Origin: an uncultured Oscillospiraceae bacterium
GTDB lineage: Bacteria; Bacillota; Clostridia; Oscillospirales; Ruminococcaceae
Length of the DNA stretch: 64,000 bases
Assembly (NCBI GenBank): GCA_910587335.1
Contig: CAJUMG010000008.1
Coordinates: 33,981 to 97,980 of the forward strand
Direction: 5' to 3'
The position numbers were made by a program, and so were the translations under genes. The notes below the pieces were generated by a model. It made no database searches. It was given only the letters and a program-made list of their open reading frames with translations, and had not been told where the DNA came from. Below are positions 42,461 through 51,780 of this stretch, one piece after another (the stretch's first letter is position 1; each line of letters opens with the position of its first letter).

Positions 42461-43849
42461 ATGCACAATAGAAAAGAGGTATCCCGGCAGATTTACCGGA
42501 TGCTGATTCCCATGATTTTAGAAAACGTTCTGACCACCTCCGCTTCGCTGGTGACCACCGCCATGGTGGGCCGGCTTTCCGCGCTGGAGATTTCCGCCCA
42601 GGGGGTGGGCGGGCGGATTACCAACACCTATCTGTCCCTGTTCAAGGGTTTGGCCATCGGCGTAACGGTGGTGGCGGCGCTGTATTTTGGCGAGGGAAGG
42701 CGGGACAAATGCCGCCGGACGGTAGAGCAGGCCTTTGCCACCGCGATTCCTCTGGGGATGGTCATCACCGCTTTGGTGGCTCTGTTCCCCACCTGGTTTA
42801 TCCACCTTTTCACCTCCGACGCGGACATTCTCTCCTACGCGGTGGGGTATCTGCGGATTCTGGCGGCGGGACTGCCCTTTGTGGCCATTACCTGCTTTGT
42901 CACCGCGGCATTCCAGTCCCAGGGCAACACCAAAACGCCCATGATGATCGCCGGAATTGTCAACGTGGTTAACATCGCTTTGGGATGGCTTTTGATCTTT
43001 GGCAATTTGGGACTGCCTGCCATGGGCCTGACCGGCGCGGGCATCGCGTTAGTCAGCGCCCAGATTGTGGGTGCGGGCATTGGCCTTGTCCTTTTGTATC
43101 ACAAAAGGATCGGCCTGTTTCACGGCGCCCACCACGACAAAAAATTCTTCTCGCTGGAGAAAGGGTATCTGCGGGATATTTACACCACCGGACTGCCCGC
43201 CTCCTGTGAAAATCTTCTGTGGCAGTTCGCCACCATTATCATCAGCCGGGTGATTCTCTCCTACGGCACCAACAGCTATGCCGCCTATCAGCTGGGATTA
43301 CAGGCGGAGGGTGTATGCGATATGCTGTCGGTGGGCTTTATCACCGCCTCGACCACCCTGGCGGCCCGGGCTATCGGCCAGCGGGACAGCGAGCTTTACA
43401 AAATCTACTTCCGCCAGCTGATCCGCATTTCCATGACCATCAGCGTTTTCACCTGCGCGGTGTTATTTTTCTGTCCCCGTTTTTTGATGAGCCTTTTGAC
43501 CGACAAGCAGGATCTGATCGAAATCGGCATGAAATACGTGTTCATCATGGGCTTTGCCCAGATCCCTCAGAACCTGTCGAAAATCTTTAACGGCACCATT
43601 CGTTCGGCGGGACACAAATACACCCCCATGGTCATCTCCTTTACCGGCATCTGGCTGGTGCGGGTGGCGCTGTGCTGCCTGTCCGGCTGGGTGTTCCATT
43701 GGGATATCACCGCCTTATGGTGGGCTATCGCCCTGGATCAGACGGTGCGGGTTCTTTTGAGTATCCTCGTCTTCTGGAAAAAGCGGGTATACCACGCGGT
43801 GGAGAATCTGCCGCCCGTTCCAGAAGAGGAAGCGGCGGCAGAGGTTTAG
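42461..43849 (+). CDS. MATE-family efflux transporter (second)
   Basis: The 462-residue transporter has twelve helices: EVSRQIYRMLIPMILENVLTT at the start, and the NTKTPMMIAGIVNVVNIALGWLLIFG repeat unit. It belongs to a different MATE subgroup from the protein at 24056-25411. The ATG at 42461 has GGGAGAGG 8 nt upstream; a 42-codon in-frame extension is rejected. A GNAT gene follows 58 nt downstream. Confidence 0.9.
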   Translation: MHNRKEVSRQIYRMLIPMILENVLTTSASLVTTAMVGRLSALEISAQGVGGRITNTYLSLFKGLAIGVTVVAALYFGEGRRDKCRRTVEQAFATAIPLGMVITALVALFPTWFIHLFTSDADILSYAVGYLRILAAGLPFVAITCFVTAAFQSQGNTKTPMMIAGIVNVVNIALGWLLIFGNLGLPAMGLTGAGIALVSAQIVGAGIGLVLLYHKRIGLFHGAHHDKKFFSLEKGYLRDIYTTGLPASCENLLWQFATIIISRVILSYGTNSYAAYQLGLQAEGVCDMLSVGFITASTTLAARAIGQRDSELYKIYFRQLIRISMTISVFTCAVLFFCPRFLMSLLTDKQDLIEIGMKYVFIMGFAQIPQNLSKIFNGTIRSAGHKYTPMVISFTGIWLVRVALCCLSGWVFHWDITALWWAIALDQTVRVLLSILVFWKKRVYHAVENLPPVPEEEAAAEV

Positions 43850-43907
43850 GATTTATACAGGGTCCGGGCTTTCCGAGCCGGGCCTTTGTTTGTTAAGGAG
43901 GAGCAGA

Positions 43908-44411
43908 ATGGAATTTCGGGCGGCGGCCCCGGCGGATCTGCCCCGGATCTGGCAAATGTACCGGCGGATCGTGGCAGACATGGACCGAAAGGGGATCGGC
44001 ATTTGGAACGAGTATTACCCCTTTGCGTATTTTGAAGAGGACATCCAAAAAGGGGAGCTGTTTTTGCTTTTGGAGGGTGAACAGCTCTGCGGGGCCTTTG
44101 TCCTGACCGGGCAGGCTGACGGACAGTCGGCGGTGGAATGGGCCGATCCGGCGGCCAAGGCGTTGTATCTGGACCGGCTGGGGATTGATCCCGGCTGTTC
44201 CGGTCGGGGGATCGGAGGGCAGGCGCTTGTTTTCGCCATGGACCTTGCCCGGCAAAAGGGCGCGGCCTGGCTGCGTCTGTTTGTGGTGGACCGCAATCGT
44301 CCCGCCAGGGGGCTGTACCAGAAAACAGGATTTTTCCAGGTTCCCGGGGTATTTGAGGAGGACGGGGGCGGCTGTATCCTGCACGAATACGGATACGAAA
44401 TCCGCCTATAG
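43908..44411 (+). CDS. GNAT-family N-acetyltransferase
   Basis: The 167-residue acetyltransferase has the acetyl-CoA loop CSGRGIGGQALVFAM and C-terminal NRPARGLYQKTGFFQVPGV. The N-terminal half carries a RKGIGIWNEYYPFAYFEEDI stretch common in small-molecule GNATs of gut Clostridia. GGAGGAG precedes the ATG at 43908. The substrate is unknown. Confidence 0.88.
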   Translation: MEFRAAAPADLPRIWQMYRRIVADMDRKGIGIWNEYYPFAYFEEDIQKGELFLLLEGEQLCGAFVLTGQADGQSAVEWADPAAKALYLDRLGIDPGCSGRGIGGQALVFAMDLARQKGAAWLRLFVVDRNRPARGLYQKTGFFQVPGVFEEDGGGCILHEYGYEIRL

Positions 44412-44427
44412 CCAAGGTCGCCCAAAA

Positions 44428-44478
44428 CAAAAGCTGCAATCGGGGAAAAAGTCTTTTTTTCCGGGCTTGCGGCTTTTT
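44428..44478 (+). terminator. terminator of the MATE/GNAT transcript
   Basis: The imperfect stem AAAAGCtGCAA/TTGCgGCTTTT ends in TTTTTT. Its 3' arm overlaps the -35 of the ilvB promoter. Confidence 0.7.
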
Positions 44479-44495
44479 TCAATCCGCATTATAAT
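44467..44495 (+). promoter_or_regulatory. sigma-A promoter of ilvB-ilvN
   Basis: -35 TTGCGG (44467-44472), 17-nt spacer, -10 TATAAT (44490-44495). The short leader excludes a T-box or a leader-peptide attenuator of normal size. Confidence 0.75.
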
Positions 44496-44539
44496 AGGGA
44501 AGAAATATTCTGCCCAAAGGGCTAAAAGGAGGAAGGGCC

Positions 44540-46147
44540 ATGACAGGCGCACAGGCTGTGGTCACATCGCTGGAAAAGGAGGGGGTGACCACCGTATTCG
44601 GCTACCCCGGCGCGGCCATCTGCCCGGTATACGACTGTTTGGCCAAAAGCCCCATCTGCCACATTCTGGTCCGGCAGGAACAAAACGCCGGGCACGCGGC
44701 GGCGGCCTATGGGCGGATCAGCGGGCGGCCGGGGGTCTGCATTGCCACCTCCGGGCCCGGGGCGTTAAACCTATTGACCGCACTGGCCACCGCCTATATG
44801 GATTCGGTTCCGCTGGTGGCCATCACCGGCCAGGTATCCAGCGAGCTTTTGGGCCGGGATGTGTTCCAGGAAGCGGACATCACCGGCGCGGCGGAGCCTT
44901 TTACCAAGCACAGCTTTTTAGTGAAAAACGCCGCCGACCTTCCCCGGATTTTCAAGGAAGCGTTTTACCTGGCCAGCACCGGCCGGCCGGGTCCCGTTTT
45001 AATTGACCTGCCGGTGGACGTACAAAAGGGAGAGCTGGATTTTGCCTATCCGGAGGCGGTGTCCATTCGGGGATACAACCCCAGCACCCGGGCCAATCCC
45101 TTACAGCTGCGGCGGGTGGCCCAGGCGATCTCCCAAGCCAGGCGGCCGGTAATCTGTGCGGGGGGCGGGGTCTTCTCCGCCGGCGCGAAAGGACGGATGC
45201 GGGATTTTTCCGAAGGCTGCCAGATTCCGGTGGTGACCACCATGATGGGGCTGGGGCTGATGCCCTCGGACCATCCGCTGTATTTTGGAATGCTCGGTTC
45301 CTTTGGGTGCAGCGCCGCCAACTACGCCATCCGCCATTCGGACCTGTTGATCCTCATCGGGGCACGGGCGGGAGACCGGGCCATGGGCCAGCCGGGGGTG
45401 GTGGAAAAGCGCACCCGCATTGTCCACATCGACATTGACCCGGCGGAAATCCATAAAAATATGGAAGCGAGTATCCCGCTGGTGGCGGACGCCCATCTGG
45501 CGCTGGAGCAGCTGTGCGAATGCTGTGGCCCGCTGGATACCGGCAGGTGGCTGGCCGAGCTGCGGGAAAAGAAGGGAGCAGGCGCCTCCTTTTCCGACCG
45601 GGAGGGCTTTGTCAATCCCCACCGGCTGGTGGCGCATTTAAGCGGCCGGCTGGACGATGACGGCATTTATGTGGCGGACGTGGGGCTCAATCAGCTTTGG
45701 TCCGCCCGGTCGGCCCAAATCAGGGAAGGGCGCTTTTTGACCAGCGGCGGCATGGGGACCATGGGCTACGCGCTGCCTGCGGCCATGGGTGCGCGGCTTG
45801 CCTCCGACGCTGGGCAGGTGGTGGCGGTGATGGGGGACGGGGGATTTCAGATGTCCATGCAGGAGCTGGCGACCTTTGTCCAACACGATATCCCGGTGAA
45901 GATGGTGGTCCTTCGAAACGACTGTCTGGGCCTGGTCCGGCAGATTCAAAAGCAGGAGTACGGCGGGCATTACGAGGCGGTGGAGCTGGGCGGCAGTCCC
46001 GATTTTGCCGCGCTGGCACAGGTTTACGGCATCGAGTCCATGACCATTTCGGATAACAGCCAGATCGAAGAGGCGGTGGAGGCGCTTTTGGCAGGGGAGC
46101 AAAGCTTTCTTTTGCAGTGTCTAATCTCGCCGGACGAGCCGGCCTAA
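44540..46147 (+). CDS. ilvB: acetolactate synthase, large (catalytic) subunit
   Basis: This ThDP/FAD enzyme condenses two pyruvates to acetolactate, the first step of valine/leucine synthesis, or forms acetohydroxybutyrate for isoleucine. The 535 residues start VFGYPGAAICPVYD. The activating Glu lies in RQEQNAGHAAAAYGR, then SGPGALN and LIDLPVDVQ. The ThDP-binding motif GDGGFQMSMQELATF leads to NDCLGLVRQ. It is slightly shorter than many IlvB proteins. AAAGGAGGAA precedes the ATG. ilvN follows after 54 nt, with a GCCGG/CCGGC hairpin in between. Confidence 0.95.
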   Translation: MTGAQAVVTSLEKEGVTTVFGYPGAAICPVYDCLAKSPICHILVRQEQNAGHAAAAYGRISGRPGVCIATSGPGALNLLTALATAYMDSVPLVAITGQVSSELLGRDVFQEADITGAAEPFTKHSFLVKNAADLPRIFKEAFYLASTGRPGPVLIDLPVDVQKGELDFAYPEAVSIRGYNPSTRANPLQLRRVAQAISQARRPVICAGGGVFSAGAKGRMRDFSEGCQIPVVTTMMGLGLMPSDHPLYFGMLGSFGCSAANYAIRHSDLLILIGARAGDRAMGQPGVVEKRTRIVHIDIDPAEIHKNMEASIPLVADAHLALEQLCECCGPLDTGRWLAELREKKGAGASFSDREGFVNPHRLVAHLSGRLDDDGIYVADVGLNQLWSARSAQIREGRFLTSGGMGTMGYALPAAMGARLASDAGQVVAVMGDGGFQMSMQELATFVQHDIPVKMVVLRNDCLGLVRQIQKQEYGGHYEAVELGGSPDFAALAQVYGIESMTISDNSQIEEAVEALLAGEQSFLLQCLISPDEPA

Positions 46148-46201
46148 AACAGATAAAAAAGCGCCGGCTCAGCCGGCTTATGATAGAAGGAGGGCGGAAG
46201 G

Positions 46202-46696
46202 ATGAAGTATACCATGTCGGTTTTGGTGGAGAACCACGCGGGGGTTCTTTCCCGGATCACCGGCCTTTTCTCCCGCCGGGGATTCAACATTGATTCGCTG
46301 GCGGTAGGGGTTACCGAGGACAAGACCGTCTCCCGCATGACCATTGTGGCGGAGGCGGACAGCTACACCATCGAGCAGCTGGAAAAGCAGCTAAACAAGG
46401 TGGTGGACGTAATTAAGGTGCGCACCATCCCCCAGGAGGATTTAATCAGCCGGGAGCTGATGCTGATTAAATGCAGCGCCGGGGGGCAAACCCGCAGCGA
46501 AATACTGGACATTGCCAAAATTATGAACGCCAAAATCGTGGATCTGACCAAATCCACCATGACGCTGGAAATTTGCGATCTTCCCCAGCGGCTGGATTTG
46601 CTAGAGGAGCTTTTAAAGACCTATAATATTCTGGAGGTTATGCGGACCGGCACCATCGCGCTGCAAAAGGGCGGGGCTGCTGTGGGCGTAAAATAA
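46202..46696 (+). CDS. ilvN: acetolactate synthase, small (regulatory) subunit
   Basis: The 164-residue subunit has an N-terminal ACT domain (YTMSVLVENHAGVLSRITGLFSRRGFNIDSLAVG), which binds valine for feedback control, and the usual C-terminal ALS_ss domain (IVDLTKSTMTLEICD). GAAGGAGGG precedes the ATG at 46202. It partners IlvB in the same operon. Confidence 0.96.
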   Translation: MKYTMSVLVENHAGVLSRITGLFSRRGFNIDSLAVGVTEDKTVSRMTIVAEADSYTIEQLEKQLNKVVDVIKVRTIPQEDLISRELMLIKCSAGGQTRSEILDIAKIMNAKIVDLTKSTMTLEICDLPQRLDLLEELLKTYNILEVMRTGTIALQKGGAAVGVK

Positions 46697-46747
46697 AAAT
46701 TGGCGGATCATGGCTTCGCCTTAATGAAAAGAGAAGGAATACAAAGG

Positions 46748-48283
46748 ATGAAAAAGGTTTTAAAATTTTTATGCAGCCGGCTTGTGATTATCTCACTGGC
46801 TATTTTGGTACAGTTTTTCTTTCTGCTTTTTATTCTGCTCAAGCTTTCATCCTCCGGCGGACTGGCCGCCTATGTGGGCCTTCAGCTGGTCAGCCTGATT
46901 GTGGTTTTGTGGATTATCACCAAGAGGGACAACCCATCCTACAAAATAGCCTGGATCATTGTTATCATGCTCTTTCCCCTTTTCGGCGGCATTTTTTATC
47001 TGGTGTTCGGTAACAAGCCCATGAGCAAAAAACAGGCCGAGCGCGTTCGCCGGTACGCCTACACCCAGGTGGAGCAGAGCGAGAGCATCTCCTGCCAAAA
47101 AGCGCGGGAGGAACTAGAGAGAAGATCGCCACATCTAAAACGGCAGAGCGACTACATCAGCAACGTAGGTCCCTATCCCATCTGGGGGAATACCCAGGTG
47201 GAATACTTCCCGGTGGGGGAAGACTTTTGGCAGGCGCTGTTAAGAGAGCTGGAAAAAGCGGAAAAGTTTATCTTTATGGAATATTTTATCATCCAGGAAG
47301 GGAAGATGTGGAACGCTCTTTTGGACGTTTTAAAGCGCAAAGTAGCCGCTGGGGTGGATGTGCGGCTGATGTATGACGATCTGGGCACCATTCAGACTCT
47401 GCCGCCCCAATATTATCTACAGCTGGAGCAGGCAGGCATTAAGTGCGCGGTGTTCAATCCCTTCCGCCCCAGGCTCAATTCCGCCTTTAACTATCGGGAC
47501 CACCGAAAAATCACGGTGATTGACGGGGACGTGGGCTTTTGCGGCGGGCTGAATCTGGCGGACGAGTACATCAATGCCCATGTTCGGTTTGGCCACTGGA
47601 AGGACACGGCGGTCATGCTGCGGGGAGACGGGACCTGGAATCTGACCATGATGTTTTTGCAGCTGTGGAGCTACCGGGACGGCAAGGACGCCGACTATCA
47701 GGAGTACCGGCCCTCCGGCAAAATATACGGCGGGGAGGGGTTTGTCCAGCCCTATGGAGACAGCCCCATCGACGAATTTAACGTGGCGGAAAACATCTAT
47801 TTACAGATGATTAACTGCGCCAAAAAATACGTCTACATCACCACCCCATATCTGATTTTGGACAACGAAATGACCACCGCGCTGATCATTGCCGCCGAAA
47901 GCGGGGTGGATATCCGGATCATCACCCCCCACATCCCGGACAAATGGTATGTACATGCGGTGACCCGTTCCTCCTACCGGCAGCTGATTGAAGCGGGGGT
48001 GCGTATTTATGAATACACGCCGGGCTTTATTCACGCAAAAATGTTCGTGGCCGACGACGAAATCGGGGTGGTGGGCACCGCCAACATGGACTATCGCAGC
48101 TTTTATCTGCATTTTGAATGCGGCGTCGCCTTTTTCCACAGCCCTATCATCCAGACGGTGAAGGAGGACATCTGTAAGACCATGGAGATATCCCAGGAAA
48201 TCCACCCGGACCCTGGCGAGAGGGTTCCGCTGCTGCGCCGGTTGGGTCGGGCGATTCTGAAAGCCTTTGCGCCGCTGATGTAA
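46748..48283 (+). CDS. cls: cardiolipin synthase (phospholipase D family)
   Basis: This membrane enzyme joins two phosphatidylglycerols to cardiolipin. The 511 residues have two N-terminal transmembrane helices (about 12-32 and 40-60, with a short NPSYKIAWIIVIMLFPLFGGIFYLVFG block) and two HKD motifs, HRKITVIDGDVGFCGG and HAKMFVADDEIGVVGTANMD. The ATG at 46748 has GAAGGA upstream; a 16-codon extension lacks a ribosome site. It lies 51 nt after ilvN without a terminator, so read-through is likely. Confidence 0.95.
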   Translation: MKKVLKFLCSRLVIISLAILVQFFFLLFILLKLSSSGGLAAYVGLQLVSLIVVLWIITKRDNPSYKIAWIIVIMLFPLFGGIFYLVFGNKPMSKKQAERVRRYAYTQVEQSESISCQKAREELERRSPHLKRQSDYISNVGPYPIWGNTQVEYFPVGEDFWQALLRELEKAEKFIFMEYFIIQEGKMWNALLDVLKRKVAAGVDVRLMYDDLGTIQTLPPQYYLQLEQAGIKCAVFNPFRPRLNSAFNYRDHRKITVIDGDVGFCGGLNLADEYINAHVRFGHWKDTAVMLRGDGTWNLTMMFLQLWSYRDGKDADYQEYRPSGKIYGGEGFVQPYGDSPIDEFNVAENIYLQMINCAKKYVYITTPYLILDNEMTTALIIAAESGVDIRIITPHIPDKWYVHAVTRSSYRQLIEAGVRIYEYTPGFIHAKMFVADDEIGVVGTANMDYRSFYLHFECGVAFFHSPIIQTVKEDICKTMEISQEIHPDPGERVPLLRRLGRAILKAFAPLM

Positions 48284-48351
48284 CAAACAGCTTAAAAATG
48301 GAAAAGCCAAAAAAAATCCGGAAAAAATACTGGAAAAATGGTCTTTTCCTG

Positions 48352-48380
48352 TTGATTTAACGGCGAATTTCGGCTATATT
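48352..48380 (+). promoter_or_regulatory. sigma-A promoter of the sortase gene
   Basis: -35 TTGATT (48352-48357), 17-nt spacer, -10 TATATT (48375-48380). Confidence 0.7.
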
Positions 48381-48421
48381 TAAAGGTAGCTTACAACCAT
48401 AACCTTTAAAGGAGAAAGAGC

Positions 48422-49267
48422 ATGAAGGGTTTTTATAAAAAAATAGGCATTGTGTTTCTGGCGCTGGCGCTGGCCATATCGACCGCCGGCTGCGGAGGTG
48501 GGAGCTCCTCCCAGCTGGAGGAAAAGCCTTCGGTTTATCCTTTTATCAACACCTTAAAGGAACCGGAGGACAACGCCATGCAGGAGGTGGAGACGCCGGC
48601 CCTGGCAGAACAGGTTGTCCAAAAGAAGGACGAAGTGAATCCCGAGATTGTTGGCTGGTTGCAGATACCGGGCACCGACATTGATCAGCCGGTGGTACAG
48701 ACCTACAACAACTCCAAATACATGCGGCTGGACTACGCGGGCAACTACAACTTTCAGGGCTGCTACTGGGTGGACTATGAATGCAAGGTAGGCGACCGGG
48801 GAAGTCAAAGCTACAACACCATCATCTATGGGCACAACACCGCCGTTGCGGAAGATGACCCCGACGGGTTGGATTTTGCCCAGCTGTTACGGTTTACCGA
48901 CGAGGATTTTGCCGCATCTCACCCGTACATCTTTTTCTCCACCAGCGAGGAAGACATGGTTTGGGAGGTTTTTGCAGTTTTATACACCGACACCTCCTTC
49001 CGCTACATTGATATGATTGACAGCGGCATTGAAACGCTGGTCAGCGAGGGAAAAGCCCGTTCGGAATTTTTGTATGATGTAGAGGTAGATCCTTTAGGCG
49101 GGGACAAGATTTTAACCCTTTCCACCTGCACCGCCAAATACGGCTATGTAGGCGGCGAGGCGCGGGCTCGGTTTGTGATTATGGCCCGTCTGGTGGAAGA
49201 GGGCGAGCAGCTTAAGCCCACCGTTGGCCTACAGAAGAACCCCAGCATAAAAGCGCCGCGGCTGTAG
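48422..49267 (+). CDS. class B-type sortase with an N-terminal lipobox
   Basis: Sortases cleave a C-terminal sorting motif and attach the protein to peptidoglycan or to a pilin. This 281-residue protein has the class B layout: NPEIVGWLQIPGTDIDQPVVQ, NFQGCYWVDYEC, catalytic His138 in YGHN, Cys236 in LTLSTC, and Arg248/250 in ARARFV. Unusually, the N-terminal membrane segment ends in STAGC (Cys24), a good lipobox, so the enzyme may be lipid-anchored rather than a transmembrane protein. No substrate gene is adjacent. The window contains one LPITG protein (63411-64000) and one NPGTG protein (2447-3628). AAAGGAG precedes the ATG. Confidence 0.9.
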   Translation: MKGFYKKIGIVFLALALAISTAGCGGGSSSQLEEKPSVYPFINTLKEPEDNAMQEVETPALAEQVVQKKDEVNPEIVGWLQIPGTDIDQPVVQTYNNSKYMRLDYAGNYNFQGCYWVDYECKVGDRGSQSYNTIIYGHNTAVAEDDPDGLDFAQLLRFTDEDFAASHPYIFFSTSEEDMVWEVFAVLYTDTSFRYIDMIDSGIETLVSEGKARSEFLYDVEVDPLGGDKILTLSTCTAKYGYVGGEARARFVIMARLVEEGEQLKPTVGLQKNPSIKAPRL

Positions 49268-49297
49268 TCGTAACAAAGGATTTTTGCACATACATTG

Positions 49298-49326
49298 ATG
49301 CAGGGAGCAATCCCTGCATTTCTTTT
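49298..49326 (+). terminator. terminator of the sortase gene
   Basis: A perfect 9-bp stem ATGCAGGGA/TCCCTGCAT with a GCAA loop and a TTCTTTT tail. Confidence 0.85.
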
Positions 49327-49438
49327 GTCTACCAAGGATTGTCAGTCGTTCTCTTTCCGGCAGGGAGCAAAGCTTGTTCGGGGCGATTTGAAAATAGTTT
49401 TGCACCAAGCATCGCAAAAGAAAGGAGAAGCAGAAAAG

Positions 49439-50263
49439 ATGGAGCTTGCGTTTTTAAGATGGATTCAGTCCTTTTCCTCCCCCTTTTTAGACGGACTGTT
49501 TCAGCTGATCACCATGCTGGGGGAACAATGGGCGGTGGTGCTGGTTTTAGGGTTCGCCTACTGGATTTACGACAAGGAGATAGGGAAGGAGCTGGCCTTT
49601 ACCCTGCTGGTCAGCGGGCTATGCAACAACGTTTTAAAGGGGATTTTTCGCTTTGAGCGGCCCATCGGTCAGGAAGGGATCCGCACGCTGCGGCAGCACA
49701 CCGCCACCGGCTACTCCTTTCCCAGCGGACACAGCCAGAACGCCGCGTCCCTGTACCTATTCCCCGCACGCAGAAAGGGTGGGTGGCTGTATCCGGCGGC
49801 GATTGCCGTCAGCCTGTTGGTGGGCTTATCCCGGCTGTACCTGGGGGTACACTATCCCAAGGATGTGGCGGCAGGGCTGGTCCTAGGCGCGGCCGCGGTA
49901 TTTATCTGTCCGGTTTTATGGCGGCGGTTCTCCCACGAAAAAATGCTGGCGCTGTTGGCTGGGGCCTGCCTTTTGCCGGCGCTGCTATTGGGGCAACGGG
50001 ATTTATACAAGGCCTTCGGCCTGCTGCTGGGATTTTGGGGCGGAACCGTCTTTGAGCAAAAATTCGTGGATTTTTCCATCCCGGTAGGCGCCGGAAAAAA
50101 GGCGGTGCGGCTTTTAGGGGGTCTGGCGCTCTGCGGAGCGGTATCCCTTCTTTTAAAGCTGGTGCTGCCTGACGCGTTTTTGTGGGACACGATTCGGTAC
50201 GCAGTCCTTGCCTTTTGCGCCATAGGCTTCTACCCGTTTCTTTTCTCCTGGGCGGGGTTTTAG
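49439..50263 (+). CDS. PAP2-family membrane phosphatase
   Basis: The 274-residue integral membrane phosphatase could act on undecaprenyl pyrophosphate, phosphatidylglycerol phosphate or phosphatidate. All three PAP2 motifs are present: KGIFRFERP, YSFPSGHSQNA and SRLYLGVHYPKD. AAAGGAG lies 11 nt before the ATG at 49439, a somewhat long spacing; a longer in-frame form from 49295 would begin inside the sortase terminator. Its place just before murD fits a role in lipid carrier recycling. Confidence 0.9.
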   Translation: MELAFLRWIQSFSSPFLDGLFQLITMLGEQWAVVLVLGFAYWIYDKEIGKELAFTLLVSGLCNNVLKGIFRFERPIGQEGIRTLRQHTATGYSFPSGHSQNAASLYLFPARRKGGWLYPAAIAVSLLVGLSRLYLGVHYPKDVAAGLVLGAAAVFICPVLWRRFSHEKMLALLAGACLLPALLLGQRDLYKAFGLLLGFWGGTVFEQKFVDFSIPVGAGKKAVRLLGGLALCGAVSLLLKLVLPDAFLWDTIRYAVLAFCAIGFYPFLFSWAGF

Positions 50264-50294
50264 CTTTTTGGGGGAAGGGCGATGGGCAGGATCG

Positions 50295-50323
50295 TTGCTA
50301 TTTGGGGAACAGATGGATATAAT
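50295..50323 (+). promoter_or_regulatory. sigma-A promoter of murD
   Basis: -35 TTGCTA (50295-50300), 17-nt spacer, -10 TATAAT (50318-50323). Confidence 0.7.
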
Positions 50324-50356
50324 AAGGGTTAGAGCAATCAAGAAGGGGATGAGGCT

Positions 50357-51754
50357 ATGAACGGCTGGAACGCCGAAAGCTTTTTTCGGTGGATCAAAGG
50401 CAAAAAAATCGCATTCATCGGCGTGGGGGTGACCAACACCGACTGCATTCGGCTGTTTGCCCGAAAGGGAGCGGCGGTGTCTGTTCTGGACAAAAAAAGC
50501 CGGGAACAGCTGGGCGAGCTGGCGGCGGAGTTCGAGGAAAAGGGCATTCAGCTGGTACTGGGTGAAGGATATCTGGACAATTTAGAGGAATACGACGCGG
50601 TGCTGCGGTCGCCAGGGGTTTATTTTCACCATCCGGCGCTTGAGAAGGCCCGGCAGGCAGGGGTGGTCATCACCTCTGAGATGGAGCTGTTCTTCCGGCT
50701 GTGTCCCTGCAAAACCTGGGCGGTCACCGGGTCGGACGGCAAAACCACCACCACCACCCTGATCGCCGAGATGCTGGCCGCCGCGGGCAGGCGGGTCCAC
50801 AAGGGAGGCAATATCGGCCGGGCGCTGCTGCCGGTGATTGAAGAGATTTCCCCGGAGGATGCGGCGGTGGTTGAGCTTTCCAGCTTTCAGCTGATCTCTA
50901 TGCGCCAAAGCCCGGATGTGGCGGTGATCACCAACCTGGCGCCCAATCATCTGGACGTACACAAGGACATGGCCGAGTATATAGACAGCAAGAAAAATCT
51001 GATTCTGCATCAGGATGGTTTTTCCCGGGCGGTGCTGAATCTGGACAACGCCATCACCCGGGAGATGGCGCCCCTTTGCCGGGGGGAGCGTTTGTTTTTT
51101 TCCCGGCAGAGCGCTGTCCAGGCGGGGGCGTTCCTGCGGGAGGACGGGATGGTCTGCATGTCTCTGGGCGGCGAGGTAACCCCCATCCTGCCGGCGGCGG
51201 ACATTCGGCTACCGGGCCTACACAATGTAGAAAACTTTCTGGCGGCCTTTAGCGCTTTGTGGGGTGAGGTCCCCGCCCAGGTGATGGCGAAGGTTGCCCG
51301 GGAATTCGGCGGCGTGGCGCACCGGATGGAGCTGGTCCGGGAAAAGGACGGGGTGAAGTGGTATAACGATTCCATCGGCACCAGCCCCACCCGGACCATT
51401 GCGGGGCTTAAAGCCTTTGGGCAGAAAATCCTGCTCATCGCTGGGGGATACGACAAAAAAATCCCCTACGAGCCGCTGGCCCCTTATTTATGCGAAAAGG
51501 TATCCCACCTGATTTTGATGGGAGCCACCGGTCCCAAAATCCGCCAGGTGCTGGAGGAATACGCCGGGTCTGACAAAGCGCGTCCGGCGCTGTATGCGGT
51601 GGGTTCTATGGAGGAGGCGGTGGCGCTTGCCAATCGTCTGGCTAAAGAAGGGGACATTGTAGCGCTCTCCCCGGCAAGCGCCAGCTTTGATCTGTACCCC
51701 AATTTTGAAAAGCGGGGCGACCATTTTAAAAGTCTGGTACAGGCGCTTGGGTAG
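50357..51754 (+). CDS. murD: UDP-N-acetylmuramoyl-L-alanine--D-glutamate ligase
   Basis: MurD adds D-Glu to UDP-MurNAc-L-Ala in the cytoplasm. The 465 residues show an N-terminal Rossmann domain (IAFIGVGVTNTD), the ATP loop VTGSDGKTTTTTLI, ELSSFQL, NLAPNHLDVHKDM with the Mg ligand His, EFGGVAHRMELV, and the C-terminal YNDSIGTSPTRT and SPASASFDLYPNF. It lies outside a dcw cluster. AAGGGGATGAGG precedes the ATG. The MurD product stem is the residue later amidated by MurT/GatD. Confidence 0.96.
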   Translation: MNGWNAESFFRWIKGKKIAFIGVGVTNTDCIRLFARKGAAVSVLDKKSREQLGELAAEFEEKGIQLVLGEGYLDNLEEYDAVLRSPGVYFHHPALEKARQAGVVITSEMELFFRLCPCKTWAVTGSDGKTTTTTLIAEMLAAAGRRVHKGGNIGRALLPVIEEISPEDAAVVELSSFQLISMRQSPDVAVITNLAPNHLDVHKDMAEYIDSKKNLILHQDGFSRAVLNLDNAITREMAPLCRGERLFFSRQSAVQAGAFLREDGMVCMSLGGEVTPILPAADIRLPGLHNVENFLAAFSALWGEVPAQVMAKVAREFGGVAHRMELVREKDGVKWYNDSIGTSPTRTIAGLKAFGQKILLIAGGYDKKIPYEPLAPYLCEKVSHLILMGATGPKIRQVLEEYAGSDKARPALYAVGSMEEAVALANRLAKEGDIVALSPASASFDLYPNFEKRGDHFKSLVQALG

Positions 51755-51780
51755 GTTCTGTTTCCCCAAAAGGGGCTTTG

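Noticed and set aside
44411..44540. T-box or leader-peptide attenuator before ilvB
   Set aside because: The promoter lies only about 45 nt upstream of the start, leaving no room, and the hairpin before it terminates the previous transcript.
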